DNA of 64,000 nucleotides from Flavobacterium silvaticum (lineage in GTDB: Bacteria; Bacteroidota; Bacteroidia; Flavobacteriales; Flavobacteriaceae). The notes under the pieces were generated by a model, which saw only the letters and a list, made by a program, of their open reading frames with translations, was not told where the DNA came from and did not search any database. Shown here piece after piece: positions 49,355 through 57,580 of this stretch. A program made the position numbers and the translations under genes. Location of the stretch: the NCBI RefSeq assembly GCF_012911565.1, contig NZ_JAAMPU010000104.1, positions 62,001 through 126,000 on the forward strand. The letters are read 5' to 3'. Within the stretch, counting starts at the first letter, position 1. Every line of letters begins with the position of its first letter.

Positions 49355-51052
49355 TTACGGAGTCTTGCTCCTGAAAAAATATGTTTCAAATATAACGGAA
49401 TTCCCAACATTGTCCGTCGCTTCGATTTTTAATTCGTTGCGGCCTTCCACCACGAAATCGTCCCAGGCAAACCAATGTGTGATCCGTCGGTTTTTGTAAT
49501 CGAACTCAAAAAGTACCCAATTTCCGTTCAGGTAGGCATTAAATGTCTTGAGTCCTGATAAATTGTCAGAGATGGTAGCCGAGATGAACTTGTCTTTCGT
49601 AATCCATTTTCCTTCAATGTTCTTGGACAACGCGATTTTCGGCTTAATCGTGTCCAGCGCCAATTTAAATTTTCCGGGTTGTCTGGAATAGCACGTATAG
49701 GTGTTGCCTTTTCGTTTGGTGTTGTTGTAATTGAGGCGTGTTCCGCTGATGGATGCGATGAATGTTTTATCGCGCAAGGCTTCCGCAATCGAATCATCTG
49801 TAATGCTGACCGTGAAATTCGTGTGCGCCGGAATGGTTTCGTTCCCGAAAGAGACTTCTTTTCCGTCGACTTCAAAATCAAAATACGTATCCTCATAAAA
49901 CGTATGGGCCGGAACGAAAATGGAGAAATTGCCTTTTTCAAGCGCAGCGTCTTTTTCCGCTTTGACCAAATAGCCTGTTTTTGCCCCAAGCTGTTCCGCC
50001 GGGCCTTCGTTGCTGTAGACTACCGGAATGTTGATTTGAAGCTGGTTGTTCTGGAAATCCGATGCTTCTATGCGGAAAGCGTGGTTTGTATTCGGAAGTA
50101 TCTCGAGCTGGCCCAATGAAGCATTTCCTTTAAACATTTCAAATGCCAACGGTTGTTTCAAAAATAATTTCTGGACGCGGACTCCACTTTTTTTGAACCG
50201 CGGATAGTCGATCAGGGCATTGATGTATCTGGTTTCATCGAATGCAAACTGGTCGAATGTGTACCCAAAAGAAAATTCGCCATTGTCAAACGAAGCTACC
50301 TTATAGATGCCGTTTTTCCCCGATCCGTAATCCTGGGAATCATAACCGGAAATGCCAAAGCCGATTTTTCCCATGGCGCGGATTGGGTCGCTGGTGTAGC
50401 TTCCGTCCGGCGATTTGGTCAGGTTGACGATTTGCGGGCTCAGGGAACCGTTGATCTTGGCATCGTGCGAAAGCGGATAAGCGAGAACCGATGTGATGAC
50501 CGGCTTTTTAGTGTCTAGCACAATCATATCAAATCCAAAAAACAAAGGATTCATGATTTCTTCCGATTTGGTATCGCGGAATTCAAAGTGTAAATGCGGG
50601 CCTTCAGATCCGCCGGTGTTTCCGGAATAGGCGATCAGATCCCCTTTTTTGACCGGAAGTTCCCTAGGTTTTGGAAAAACATCTATTTCAAATGACTTTA
50701 ATAGATATTGCTGGCTCAAAATATATTTTTCTGTGACCGCCGATCCGCTTTGCAGGTGGCCATAAACCGTGGTGTATCCGTTCGGATGATCTATGTAGAT
50801 GGCTTTTCCGTATCCGTAAGGCGAAATCTTGATGCGTGAAATATATCCGTCGCCGGCTGCATAAACATTCAGACCTTCTTTTTGCTGCGTGCGTAAATCG
50901 AAGCCTGCGTGGAAGTGATTGGTACGAAGTTCCCCGAAGTTTCCGGCCAGTTGTAGCGGAATGTCGAGTGGTGAACGAAAGAAATCTTTTGGATACGTTG
51001 TCTGGGAAAATAAGGGCGCGTAAAAGAGCAAAGAGAGGATAAAGGCTTTCAT
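49355..51052 (-). CDS. M23-family metallopeptidase (LytM-like)
   Basis: The 565-residue protein has a signal peptide (FILSLLFYAPLFSQ). The peptidase domain (about 40-165) has FHAGFDLRTQQKEGL (first His and Asp ligands) and GPHLHFEFRD (HxH), so the metal site is complete. The long C-terminal region is beta-rich, perhaps Ig-like. It probably cuts peptidoglycan cross-bridges or activates or regulates a periplasmic target. The stop is 13 bases before the TonB receptor start, so it heads that operon. Confidence 0.92.
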   Translation of the reverse strand: MKAFILSLLFYAPLFSQTTYPKDFFRSPLDIPLQLAGNFGELRTNHFHAGFDLRTQQKEGLNVYAAGDGYISRIKISPYGYGKAIYIDHPNGYTTVYGHLQSGSAVTEKYILSQQYLLKSFEIDVFPKPRELPVKKGDLIAYSGNTGGSEGPHLHFEFRDTKSEEIMNPLFFGFDMIVLDTKKPVITSVLAYPLSHDAKINGSLSPQIVNLTKSPDGSYTSDPIRAMGKIGFGISGYDSQDYGSGKNGIYKVASFDNGEFSFGYTFDQFAFDETRYINALIDYPRFKKSGVRVQKLFLKQPLAFEMFKGNASLGQLEILPNTNHAFRIEASDFQNNQLQINIPVVYSNEGPAEQLGAKTGYLVKAEKDAALEKGNFSIFVPAHTFYEDTYFDFEVDGKEVSFGNETIPAHTNFTVSITDDSIAEALRDKTFIASISGTRLNYNNTKRKGNTYTCYSRQPGKFKLALDTIKPKIALSKNIEGKWITKDKFISATISDNLSGLKTFNAYLNGNWVLFEFDYKNRRITHWFAWDDFVVEGRNELKIEATDNVGNSVIFETYFFRSKTP

Positions 51053-51183
51053 ATAATTGGATTTTGGCTAGAATAAAACAGGCCCAAGTTCGTAAAAAAA
51101 ACTGACAACAAGCCGTGTTATTGCCGCAAAGCGAATGTTAGGGAAATTTTAAATAAAAAGTTTCCTCAATTCGCACATAATAC

Positions 51184-51191
51184 TAATTTTG
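51184..51191 (+). promoter_or_regulatory. -7 element of the zapB-like/zapA operon
   Basis: TAATTTTG at 51184-51191 matches TAnnTTTG, 25 bases before the ATG at 51217. Confidence 0.5.
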
Positions 51192-51216
51192 TGGAATAAG
51201 TAATGAATCGGGTTCA

Positions 51217-51507
51217 ATGAATGAAATTTCGGCAGTTATTGACACCTTGCAGGCCCGCATCGAACATATGCTGAAAAAGTTCGACGGCCTGGAAAAAGTC
51301 AATCGGGAACTGTCTGATGAAATTCATAAGCTCAGGGCAAAATCGGGCGAACAGGAAAAACAGCTGGCTGCCTTGCAATCGGCAAATGAAACCTTACGAC
51401 ACGCCAATTCATTACTTGGCAGTGAAGAAAATAAACGAGATACGAAGCTCAAGATAAATTCATTAATCCGCGAGATTGACCATTGCATCGCGCAGCTTGC
51501 AGACTGA
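51217..51507 (+). CDS. Small coiled-coil protein, ZapB-like by position
   Basis: This 96-residue protein is nearly all coiled coil (IDTLQARIEHMLKKFDGL, ELSDEIHKLRAKSGEQEKQL). It is followed two bases later by zapA. The position and shape suggest a partner of ZapA at the division ring, as ZapB is in gamma-proteobacteria, but sequence alone cannot prove it. Confidence 0.75.
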   Translation: MNEISAVIDTLQARIEHMLKKFDGLEKVNRELSDEIHKLRAKSGEQEKQLAALQSANETLRHANSLLGSEENKRDTKLKINSLIREIDHCIAQLAD

Positions 51508-51509
51508 TC

Positions 51510-51836
51510 ATGGAAGACGATAAACTTCGAATAAAACTTTCTATTGCAGACCGCATTTACCCGCTTACGGTGAATCCGGCCCAGGAAGAAGGCCTCAGGA
51601 GCGCATCGAGAAAGATCGACCAGATGATCAAGCAGTTCGAGGAAAGCTATGCCGTTCGCGACAAGCAGGATGTTCTGGCCATGTGTGCGCTGCAGTTTGC
51701 ATCTCAGGTAGAGCAGAAGCAGTTCGACAACGCGATTGACGGTTCGGAAACCATTTCGAGGTTGAGCCAGATTAATGAGATGCTTGCAGGTTATCTCAAT
51801 ACACGCGGGCCGGCAACGGAAAGCGAGGCCAAATAA
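51510..51836 (+). CDS. zapA: Cell division protein ZapA
   Basis: With the ATG at 51510 the protein has 108 residues: a beta-rich N-terminus (KLRIKLSIADRIYPLTVN), then EEGLRSASRKIDQMIKQFE and a long helix with AMCALQFASQVEQ. This is the ZapA pattern. A longer frame from 51483 overlaps the upstream gene and adds nothing recognisable. ZapA binds FtsZ polymers and stabilises the division ring. It lies just before the 6S-like RNA. Confidence 0.9.
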   Translation: MEDDKLRIKLSIADRIYPLTVNPAQEEGLRSASRKIDQMIKQFEESYAVRDKQDVLAMCALQFASQVEQKQFDNAIDGSETISRLSQINEMLAGYLNTRGPATESEAK

Positions 51837-51913
51837 CACGTTCTTTTACATATTGGATTTATATTGGCTTCATGGCTTCGGCTGTATTGCATTATAAATC
51901 CAGAACTAAGATA

Positions 51914-52079
51914 CTGCCTACATTAGTTTCCTATTTGATAAACTCAACAATCACAATTTACAAATGGGCGAATCGTCGCTACTATAGCATGCTGCCTCGT
52001 CGCAGATCCTTGAACAGCGGGTTAGCTCAAAACTTGTCCATACGAGTTTATACAATCTGACTGATGTAGGCTTTTTTTT
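51914..52079 (+). ncRNA. ssrS: 6S-like regulatory RNA between zapA and rny
   Basis: No protein gene fits the gap 51837-52097. GCCTACATTAGT (51916-51927) pairs with ACTGATGTAGGC (52060-52071) with one wobble, closing a long imperfect structure, and a run of T follows directly as a terminator. The interior has no long frame but several short stem words, and a large central region, as expected of 6S RNA. In Bacteroidota 6S RNA is known to lie near zapA and rny, which is the main support. 6S RNA binds the housekeeping RNA polymerase and modulates promoter use. Confidence 0.7.
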
Positions 52080-52097
52080 ACCCTTAATATTTTACAC

Positions 52098-53663
52098 ATG
52101 GATAGTACACTGATGATAATAATAGGATTGGCACTTGGAGCCGCAGCAGGTTTTGCGATTGCCAAATTCCTTGAGAAGAAGAGCGTTTCGAGCATTATCG
52201 CTTCTGCCAAGAAAGATGCCGCGCTGATTATAAAAGACGCGAACCAGGACGCCGAGAACACCAAAAAGGACAAAATCCTTCAGGCAAAAGAGAAATTCCT
52301 CGAGCTTAAAGCCGAACACGAACAGGTAATCCTGGCCCGCGATAAAAAGACAGCCGAAGCCGAAAAACGCATCCGAGACAAAGAATCCCAGGTTTCAAAC
52401 GAACTCGCAAAGACCAAGAAACTCAATGACGAATACGAGTCCAAAGCAGCTGAATATACCTCAAAAGTCGATATGCTCGACCGCAAACAACAAGAGGTCG
52501 AGCGTATGCATAAAAGCCAGCTCAACCAGCTTGAAGTCATTTCGGGATTATCTGCTGAAGAAGCGCGTGAGCAATTGGTGGAAGGATTGCGTGCGGAAGC
52601 CAAAACCAAGGCAATGGCGCATATCCAGGATACGATCGAAGAAGCGAAACTTACGGCACAACAAGAAGCCAAAAAGATTATCATTAATACGATCCAGCGT
52701 GTCGGGACAGAAGAAGCTGTAGAGAATTGCGTTTCCGTCTTCAACATTGAATCAGATGACGTCAAAGGACGCATCATCGGGCGTGAGGGACGAAACATCC
52801 GCGCTATCGAAGCTGCAACCGGAGTTGAAATCATCGTAGACGATACGCCGGAAGCCATCATTCTTTCGTGCTTCGATCCTGTTCGTCGTGAAATTGCGCG
52901 TTTGTCGTTGCATAAATTGGTTACCGACGGACGTATCCACCCGGCGCGTATCGAAGAAGTCGTGGCAAAAACGACCAAGCAAATCGAGGAAGAAATCGCC
53001 GAAGTCGGGAAAAGAACCGTCATCGATCTTGGTATCCACGGGCTTCATCCCGAACTGATCAAGATTGTAGGTCGTATGAAATACCGTTCTTCTTATGGAC
53101 AAAATCTGTTGCAGCACTCGCGTGAAGTATCGAAGCTTTGCGGAATCATGGCAGCCGAATTAGGATTGAACGTCAAACTAGCCAAACGGGCCGGCTTGCT
53201 TCATGATATAGGTAAAGTGCCAGATACTGAAAGCGACTTGCCACACGCACTTTTAGGGATGCAATGGGCTGAGAAATACGGTGAAAAAGAAGAGGTTTGC
53301 AACGCCATCGGGGCGCACCACGACGAAATAGAAATGAAGTCACTTTTGTCCCCGATCGTCCAGGTTTGTGATGCGATTTCAGGAGCACGTCCGGGTGCAC
53401 GCCGTCAGGTTCTCGATTCTTATATCCAACGTCTGAAAGACCTTGAGGCCATCGCCTTCGGATTCCACGGAGTCAAGAACGCTTATGCGATACAGGCCGG
53501 CCGTGAACTTCGCGTGATTGTGGAAAGCGAAAAGGTTTCCGATGAACTTGCGGGAACATTATCGTTTGAAATCTCACAAAAGATACAGACTGAAATGACG
53601 TATCCGGGCCAGGTTAAGGTTACGGTGATACGTGAGACGAGAGCTGTTAATATTGCTAAATAA
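52098..53663 (+). CDS. rny: Ribonuclease Y
   Basis: This is a 521-residue membrane-anchored endoribonuclease. It has an N-terminal membrane helix ([20 protein letters not shown]), a long coiled coil (about 25-200), a KH domain with [15 protein letters not shown] (about 227-242), and an HD domain with [15 protein letters not shown]. Length and order fit RNase Y. It cleaves single-stranded RNA and starts mRNA turnover at the inner membrane. A terminator follows at 53708-53733. Confidence 0.96.
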   Translation: MDSTLMIIIGLALGAAAGFAIAKFLEKKSVSSIIASAKKDAALIIKDANQDAENTKKDKILQAKEKFLELKAEHEQVILARDKKTAEAEKRIRDKESQVSNELAKTKKLNDEYESKAAEYTSKVDMLDRKQQEVERMHKSQLNQLEVISGLSAEEAREQLVEGLRAEAKTKAMAHIQDTIEEAKLTAQQEAKKIIINTIQRVGTEEAVENCVSVFNIESDDVKGRIIGREGRNIRAIEAATGVEIIVDDTPEAIILSCFDPVRREIARLSLHKLVTDGRIHPARIEEVVAKTTKQIEEEIAEVGKRTVIDLGIHGLHPELIKIVGRMKYRSSYGQNLLQHSREVSKLCGIMAAELGLNVKLAKRAGLLHDIGKVPDTESDLPHALLGMQWAEKYGEKEEVCNAIGAHHDEIEMKSLLSPIVQVCDAISGARPGARRQVLDSYIQRLKDLEAIAFGFHGVKNAYAIQAGRELRVIVESEKVSDELAGTLSFEISQKIQTEMTYPGQVKVTVIRETRAVNIAK

Positions 53664-53707
53664 GTTTTTAATTTCAGGATCGGAAGATCGGAAGACATTA
53701 TTATAGA

Positions 53708-53733
53708 AAGCCTGGTTTGTACCGGGCTTTTTT
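53708..53733. terminator. Terminator between rny and xerD
   Basis: AGCCTGGT (53709-53716) pairs with ACCGGGCT (53721-53728), one wobble, followed by T run. Just before, GATCGGAAG is present twice (53681-53698), a word shared with 36330-36350. Confidence 0.75.
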
Positions 53734-53744
53734 GTGTTGTAAAC

Positions 53745-54659
53745 TCATCTTCTCGGGTGGAAATTCCGCATCACCTGAGTCAAATGTTTCCGGTCAAGAT
53801 GCACGTAGATTTCTGTTGTTGTTATCGATTCGTGGCCGAGCATGAGTTGTATCGAGCGTAAATCGGCACCATTTTCCAATAAGTGCGTTGCAAAAGAATG
53901 ACGGAATGTGTGCGGGCTGATGCTTTTCTGCAGATTGATTTCGACCGCCAGATTTTTGATGATTGTAAAAACCATGGCGCGTGTCAGGCCTTTTCCGCGT
54001 CTGTTCAAGTATAATGTGTCTTCGTGGCCTTTTGGAATTGAAAGTTTGTTGCGTTCAGTTAGAAAGATTTCTATGTATTTCTGCGTGTGCGGTCCGATTG
54101 GAACGAACCTTTGCTTGTTGCCTTTTCCGGTTACTCGGATAAAACCCTCATCAAAAAACAGATCGGACAATCGTAACGTCACGAGTTCGGAAACACGCAG
54201 GCCGCATCCATATAAGGTTTCGAGCATGCTTTTGTTTCTTACGCTCAACTTATAATCATTAGTATCATCGTTCTCATTTTTGATGGCACCAATCAATCTG
54301 TCGATATCTTCAATCGAAAGCGTGTCGGGCAATTTTCGTCCGAGTCTTGGCGCTTCAAGCAAATCCATCGGATTCGTCTTTCGATAATCTTCAAACAATA
54401 AGTAATTGAAAAAGCTCTTGAGGCCGGAAATCATGCGTGCCTGAGATCTGGCGTTGACTTGTTTGGAAACTTCGTAGATGAATTGCTTTACGGTTTCATC
54501 GGAAATACTCAATGGTGTTTCCGAGATGCCTTTCTCTGAAAGGAATTCGCAAAGCCGCTGTAAATCGAAGCTGTAATTAGTTATCGTATTCGCCGATAAC
54601 GAGCGCTCGATTTTAAGATAGTTCTGATAATTCTTTATATAGCTTTTCCAGGAATCCAT
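53745..54659 (-). CDS. xerD: Tyrosine recombinase XerD
   Basis: Starting at ATG 54659 the protein has 304 residues; a ten-residue upstream extension in frame is unlikely. Core-binding domain about 1-100 (YLKIERSLSANTITNYSFDL), catalytic domain about 110-300: GCGLRVSELVTL with Arg, then HTFRHSFATHLLENGADL (His-x-x-Arg), LGHESITTTEIYVHLD (His and catalytic Tyr). With XerC it resolves chromosome dimers at dif. The segment NARSQARMISGLKSFF is also typical. It is transcribed toward rny and converges on it. Confidence 0.94.
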   Translation of the reverse strand: MDSWKSYIKNYQNYLKIERSLSANTITNYSFDLQRLCEFLSEKGISETPLSISDETVKQFIYEVSKQVNARSQARMISGLKSFFNYLLFEDYRKTNPMDLLEAPRLGRKLPDTLSIEDIDRLIGAIKNENDDTNDYKLSVRNKSMLETLYGCGLRVSELVTLRLSDLFFDEGFIRVTGKGNKQRFVPIGPHTQKYIEIFLTERNKLSIPKGHEDTLYLNRRGKGLTRAMVFTIIKNLAVEINLQKSISPHTFRHSFATHLLENGADLRSIQLMLGHESITTTEIYVHLDRKHLTQVMRNFHPRR

Positions 54660-54893
54660 TTGACAAAAATAAGGCGTTTGACAAAACAATCGCTGATTAT
54701 CATTTTAATATAAAATGGTTTCATAATTCCCATTTTAGTATTTTATTGTTGTATTTTATAATTATATATTGCATTATTATCATTAAAACTGAAATTTTAA
54801 CACGTTAAGCAAATGTGAATTAAGAGATAATTAAGAAAGGCGGAAAAGCATCGGTCTAATTTAGCCTCAATAACCCATTAAATCTAAATACAC

Positions 54894-55526
54894 ATGAAAT
54901 CACTAAAAATTTTTGCAGCTACATTGTTGTTAACGGGAACGACGGCATTCGCACAGGAAAAGGTCGATAATACCTTATCAAGAAAACCGACTTTTGGTGT
55001 AAAAGGTGGTGTCAACTTCGCTACGGTTACTGGGGGCGATTTTGACAGCCCTGATTCACGTACGAGCTTCCACGCGGGTGCCTTGGCTGAATTTCCGTTG
55101 GCCGATATTTTTTCACTTCAGGTAGAAGCACTTTATTCAGGACAAGGCTATAAAGCCGATTTTTCTGGATCAGACGGAGACAAAGCTGAATTCCAACTCG
55201 ATTATATCAACGTTCCGGTTCTTGCAAAATTTTACATCGTAAAAGGATTAAGTATTGAAGCCGGTCCGCAATTTTCGTTTCTCGTCCACGAAGAATTTGA
55301 TTTCAACCCAAACTCCGGAAATGGTGACATCGATTTGAACAATACCGATCTTGACGCTGAAAATTTCGAATTCGGGGTAGCAGGCGGATTGACTTTCCAG
55401 ACTGAATTCGGATTATTCGCTTCAGGCCGTTATAATTATGGTTTTACGGAGATTTTTCGCAAGACGGAAGGTTTGGATGACATTCATAATTCTGTTTTTC
55501 AGATAAGTGTGGGGTATAAGTTCTAA
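54894..55526 (+). CDS. Small porin-family outer-membrane barrel protein (copy 1)
   Basis: This is a 210-residue protein with a signal peptide (KIFAATLLLTGTTAFAQ). It is an eight-strand barrel of the outer membrane porin/PorT-like family: FGVKGGVNFATVTGG, FHAGALAEFPLADIFSLQVE, INVPVLAKFYIVKGLSIEAG, PQFSFLVHEEF and a final VFQISVGYKF. It shares this layout with the two other proteins at 55782 and 56529. No pore-lining motif can be read by eye. It lies upstream of a 28-bp inverted-repeat element. Confidence 0.88.
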   Translation: MKSLKIFAATLLLTGTTAFAQEKVDNTLSRKPTFGVKGGVNFATVTGGDFDSPDSRTSFHAGALAEFPLADIFSLQVEALYSGQGYKADFSGSDGDKAEFQLDYINVPVLAKFYIVKGLSIEAGPQFSFLVHEEFDFNPNSGNGDIDLNNTDLDAENFEFGVAGGLTFQTEFGLFASGRYNYGFTEIFRKTEGLDDIHNSVFQISVGYKF

Positions 55527-55542
55527 TATTTAGAATTGGCAA

Positions 55543-55678
55543 TTTTAACAAAATGTGCATTTTTTCTGTATTTGTCGTATTCGGGGAATAACGACCTTGT
55601 TATAGGGAAGGGGCCAGTTGTGTCCCTACGAAATTCCGGAAAAAAGGAAGTACAGAAAAAATGTACATTTTGTTAAAA
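55543..55678. repeat. Inverted-repeat element with 28-bp arms and an 80-bp core (MITE-like or structured RNA)
   Basis: Arms 55543-55570 and 55651-55678 match at 27 of 28 positions. The core has no frame of note but GC-rich words (GGGGCCAG, GGGAAGGGG). Unlike the other intergenic repeats here, the arms are not built from reshuffled short words; it is closer to a small non-autonomous element. No obvious target-site duplication is visible. Confidence 0.75.
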
Positions 55679-55724
55679 ATCATGAAGATTATTATCTGGA
55701 AAAATCTATCTGATATATACAATT

Positions 55725-55760
55725 AAAAAAGCCTCCTTGCATTAGTAGAGGAGGCTTTCT
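55725..55760. terminator. Bidirectional terminator before the second barrel gene
   Basis: AAAGCCTCC (55728-55736) pairs with GGAGGCTTT (55750-55758) with an A run before and T run after. Confidence 0.85.
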
Positions 55761-55781
55761 CGGTTATTGAGGAAAGAGGGT

Positions 55782-56336
55782 TTAGAATCTATATCCGGCA
55801 CCGACCTGGAAAGAGGCTGTCCGCAAATCACGGCCCGAATCATCGCTGATGTTTGCAATACCGGCATTAAAACGTGCTTCGACAAAAACACCCATTGGGA
55901 ATTCATATGTGGCACCACCAGACAATCCGAAATCGGCGGCTTTTGTACGTTCGTCAAAATCATCCTCGCCGGCAAGTCGCAAACCCAAAAGCGGCCCGGC
56001 TTCTACGGCAAAGTTGTCCATCAGATAATATTTGGCCATTACCGGAATTCGGAAGTAAACCAATCCGGCATTTTCGGCACCTTCACTTGAAAACTGGACT
56101 TCAGGCTGTACATGGAAATTACCCGATAGCGGAATGTCGGCAAGCGCACCAATGTAACCGCCAAAACGCCCGTCGTATTTATCATTATAAATGACGCCGT
56201 TATTATTATAATAACTGTCGCCGCTTAATGTACTGTGGGAAAATCCGGCTTTTACACCGAAAACAATTTCTTCGGATTGGGCATTTGCCATTCCGAAGGC
56301 TGCAAAAGCTAATGCAGAAAGAATGGTTTTTTTCAT
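55782..56336 (-). CDS. Small porin-family outer-membrane barrel protein (copy 2)
   Basis: This is a 184-residue protein with a signal peptide (KTILSALAFAAFGMANAQ). It has strands IVFGVKAGFSHSTLSGD, FGGYIGALADIPLSGNFHVQ, FRIPVMAKYYLMDNFAVEAG, PLLGLRLAGEDDFDERT and a final FQVGAGYRF. It is a paralogue of the proteins at 54894 and 56529 and has the same order of strand motifs. It is convergent with the first copy. Confidence 0.88.
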   Translation of the reverse strand: MKKTILSALAFAAFGMANAQSEEIVFGVKAGFSHSTLSGDSYYNNNGVIYNDKYDGRFGGYIGALADIPLSGNFHVQPEVQFSSEGAENAGLVYFRIPVMAKYYLMDNFAVEAGPLLGLRLAGEDDFDERTKAADFGLSGGATYEFPMGVFVEARFNAGIANISDDSGRDLRTASFQVGAGYRF

Positions 56337-56528
56337 TTTAAGTTTGATATGATGATTGACGCAAAGGTAAACGTGGATATTTGTATAAAATTTTCAGTTA
56401 TTCACAGTTTTCAACAATTTTGTTAACATGGTTTTGTTCAAAACTGATTTTGATTCTAATTGCCTATCTTTTAAATCGGAAATAATTTCACTAAATCAAT
56501 CGTTAGTAATTAACCTAAATAATACATC

Positions 56529-57080
56529 ATGAAAAAGCTACTTGTTTTATTGTTGATAAGTGTTTCTTTTGGGACACAGGCGCAGTTTCTTCGTTTCGGA
56601 TTTAAGGCAGGCCCGAACTTTTCCAATTTCAACGGAGGCGTAAGCGGAATAGACTACAAAGGAAAAACCGGATTCCACGCCGGAGCATTGGTTCAATTGA
56701 AACTGCTCGATAATTTCGCTTTGCAACCCGAACTGCTTTATTCTTCACAAGGTGCTGAAGTCAAAGATGCCGGAGATTTTAATCTGAACTATATTTCGGT
56801 TCCGGTTTTGGCAAAGTTTTTTGTTGTTTCAGATAAGTTGAGTATTGATGTAGGCCCACAGTTTTCTTTTCTGGTCGACGACACAAAGTTGGTCTACAAT
56901 CAGATTTCCGGAAGTGAATCTGGTGAGTCGTTTGACTTTGCACTCGCGGGCGGACTCGGGGTGCATCTGACCAAAAGCATTTGGGTACAGGCGAGATACA
57001 CCATTGGTCTTACCGAAGCATCTTCAAGCGCCGAGGTCAAGAATGCTGTTTTCCAGGTTTCCGGAGCATTTGTTTTCTAG
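56529..57080 (+). CDS. Small porin-family outer-membrane barrel protein (copy 3)
   Basis: This is a 183-residue protein with a signal peptide (KLLVLLLISVSFGTQAQ). It has strands RFGFKAGPNFSNFNGG, FHAGALVQLKLLDNFALQPE, ISVPVLAKFFVVSDKLSIDVG, PQFSFLVDDTKLVY and a final VFQVSGAFVF. It is most similar in layout to the first copy. It ends with its own terminator and is followed by aroQ. Confidence 0.88.
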   Translation: MKKLLVLLLISVSFGTQAQFLRFGFKAGPNFSNFNGGVSGIDYKGKTGFHAGALVQLKLLDNFALQPELLYSSQGAEVKDAGDFNLNYISVPVLAKFFVVSDKLSIDVGPQFSFLVDDTKLVYNQISGSESGESFDFALAGGLGVHLTKSIWVQARYTIGLTEASSSAEVKNAVFQVSGAFVF

Positions 57081-57100
57081 AAAATATCAGAGATTTATCA

Positions 57101-57130
57101 AAGCCATTCCGTCAATTCGGGATGGCTTTT
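57101..57130 (+). terminator. Terminator after the third barrel gene
   Basis: AAGCCATTCC pairs with GGGATGGCTT around a short loop, followed by T run, before the aroQ start at 57155. Confidence 0.75.
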
Positions 57131-57154
57131 GTATTTTAGCTCAAAACACACCCC

Positions 57155-57580
57155 ATGCGCCTTACCATCATCAACGGACCGAATTTGAATCTGCTCGGAA
57201 AACGCGAACCTTCCATATACGGCGATCAGGGTTTTGAAAGTTATCTCGAAGATTTACGGTCAAGATATCCGCAGGTTGAAATGAGCTATTTCCAAAGTAA
57301 CATAGAAGGCGAACTTATTACGGCCATTCAGGAAGCCGGTTTTTCACAGGACGGAATCATCCTGAACGCTGCAGCTTACACACATACTTCGGTCGGCATC
57401 GGCGATGCGGTAAAAGCTGTTCCCTCACCCGTAATCGAAGTCCATATTTCAAATACGTTTGCACGCGAGGAATATCGGCACCAGTCGTTTATTTCGGCTG
57501 TGGTCAAAGGTGTCATCGTCGGTTTCGGGTTGCAGAGTTATGAATTGGCCGTGCTATCTTTTCTATCCGATAACAAGTAA
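57155..57580 (+). CDS. aroQ: 3-Dehydroquinate dehydratase, type II
   Basis: The 141-residue protein has the motifs NGPNLNLLGKREPSIYG (with the active-site Tyr near residue 22), NAAAYTHTSVGIGDA, EVHISNTFAREEYRHQS with the catalytic His and Arg region. Length fits the type II dodecameric enzyme. It dehydrates 3-dehydroquinate to 3-dehydroshikimate in the shikimate pathway. The stop overlaps the next start by one base, so the two are co-transcribed. Confidence 0.96.
   Translation: MRLTIINGPNLNLLGKREPSIYGDQGFESYLEDLRSRYPQVEMSYFQSNIEGELITAIQEAGFSQDGIILNAAAYTHTSVGIGDAVKAVPSPVIEVHISNTFAREEYRHQSFISAVVKGVIVGFGLQSYELAVLSFLSDNK

Noticed and set aside
51872..52060. 62-codon frame between zapA and rny
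   Set aside because: Overlaps the 6S-like RNA structure and has no protein-like composition.
52280..53023. 247-codon minus-strand frame inside rny
   Set aside because: Ser/Arg-rich shadow of the strongly coding rny frame.
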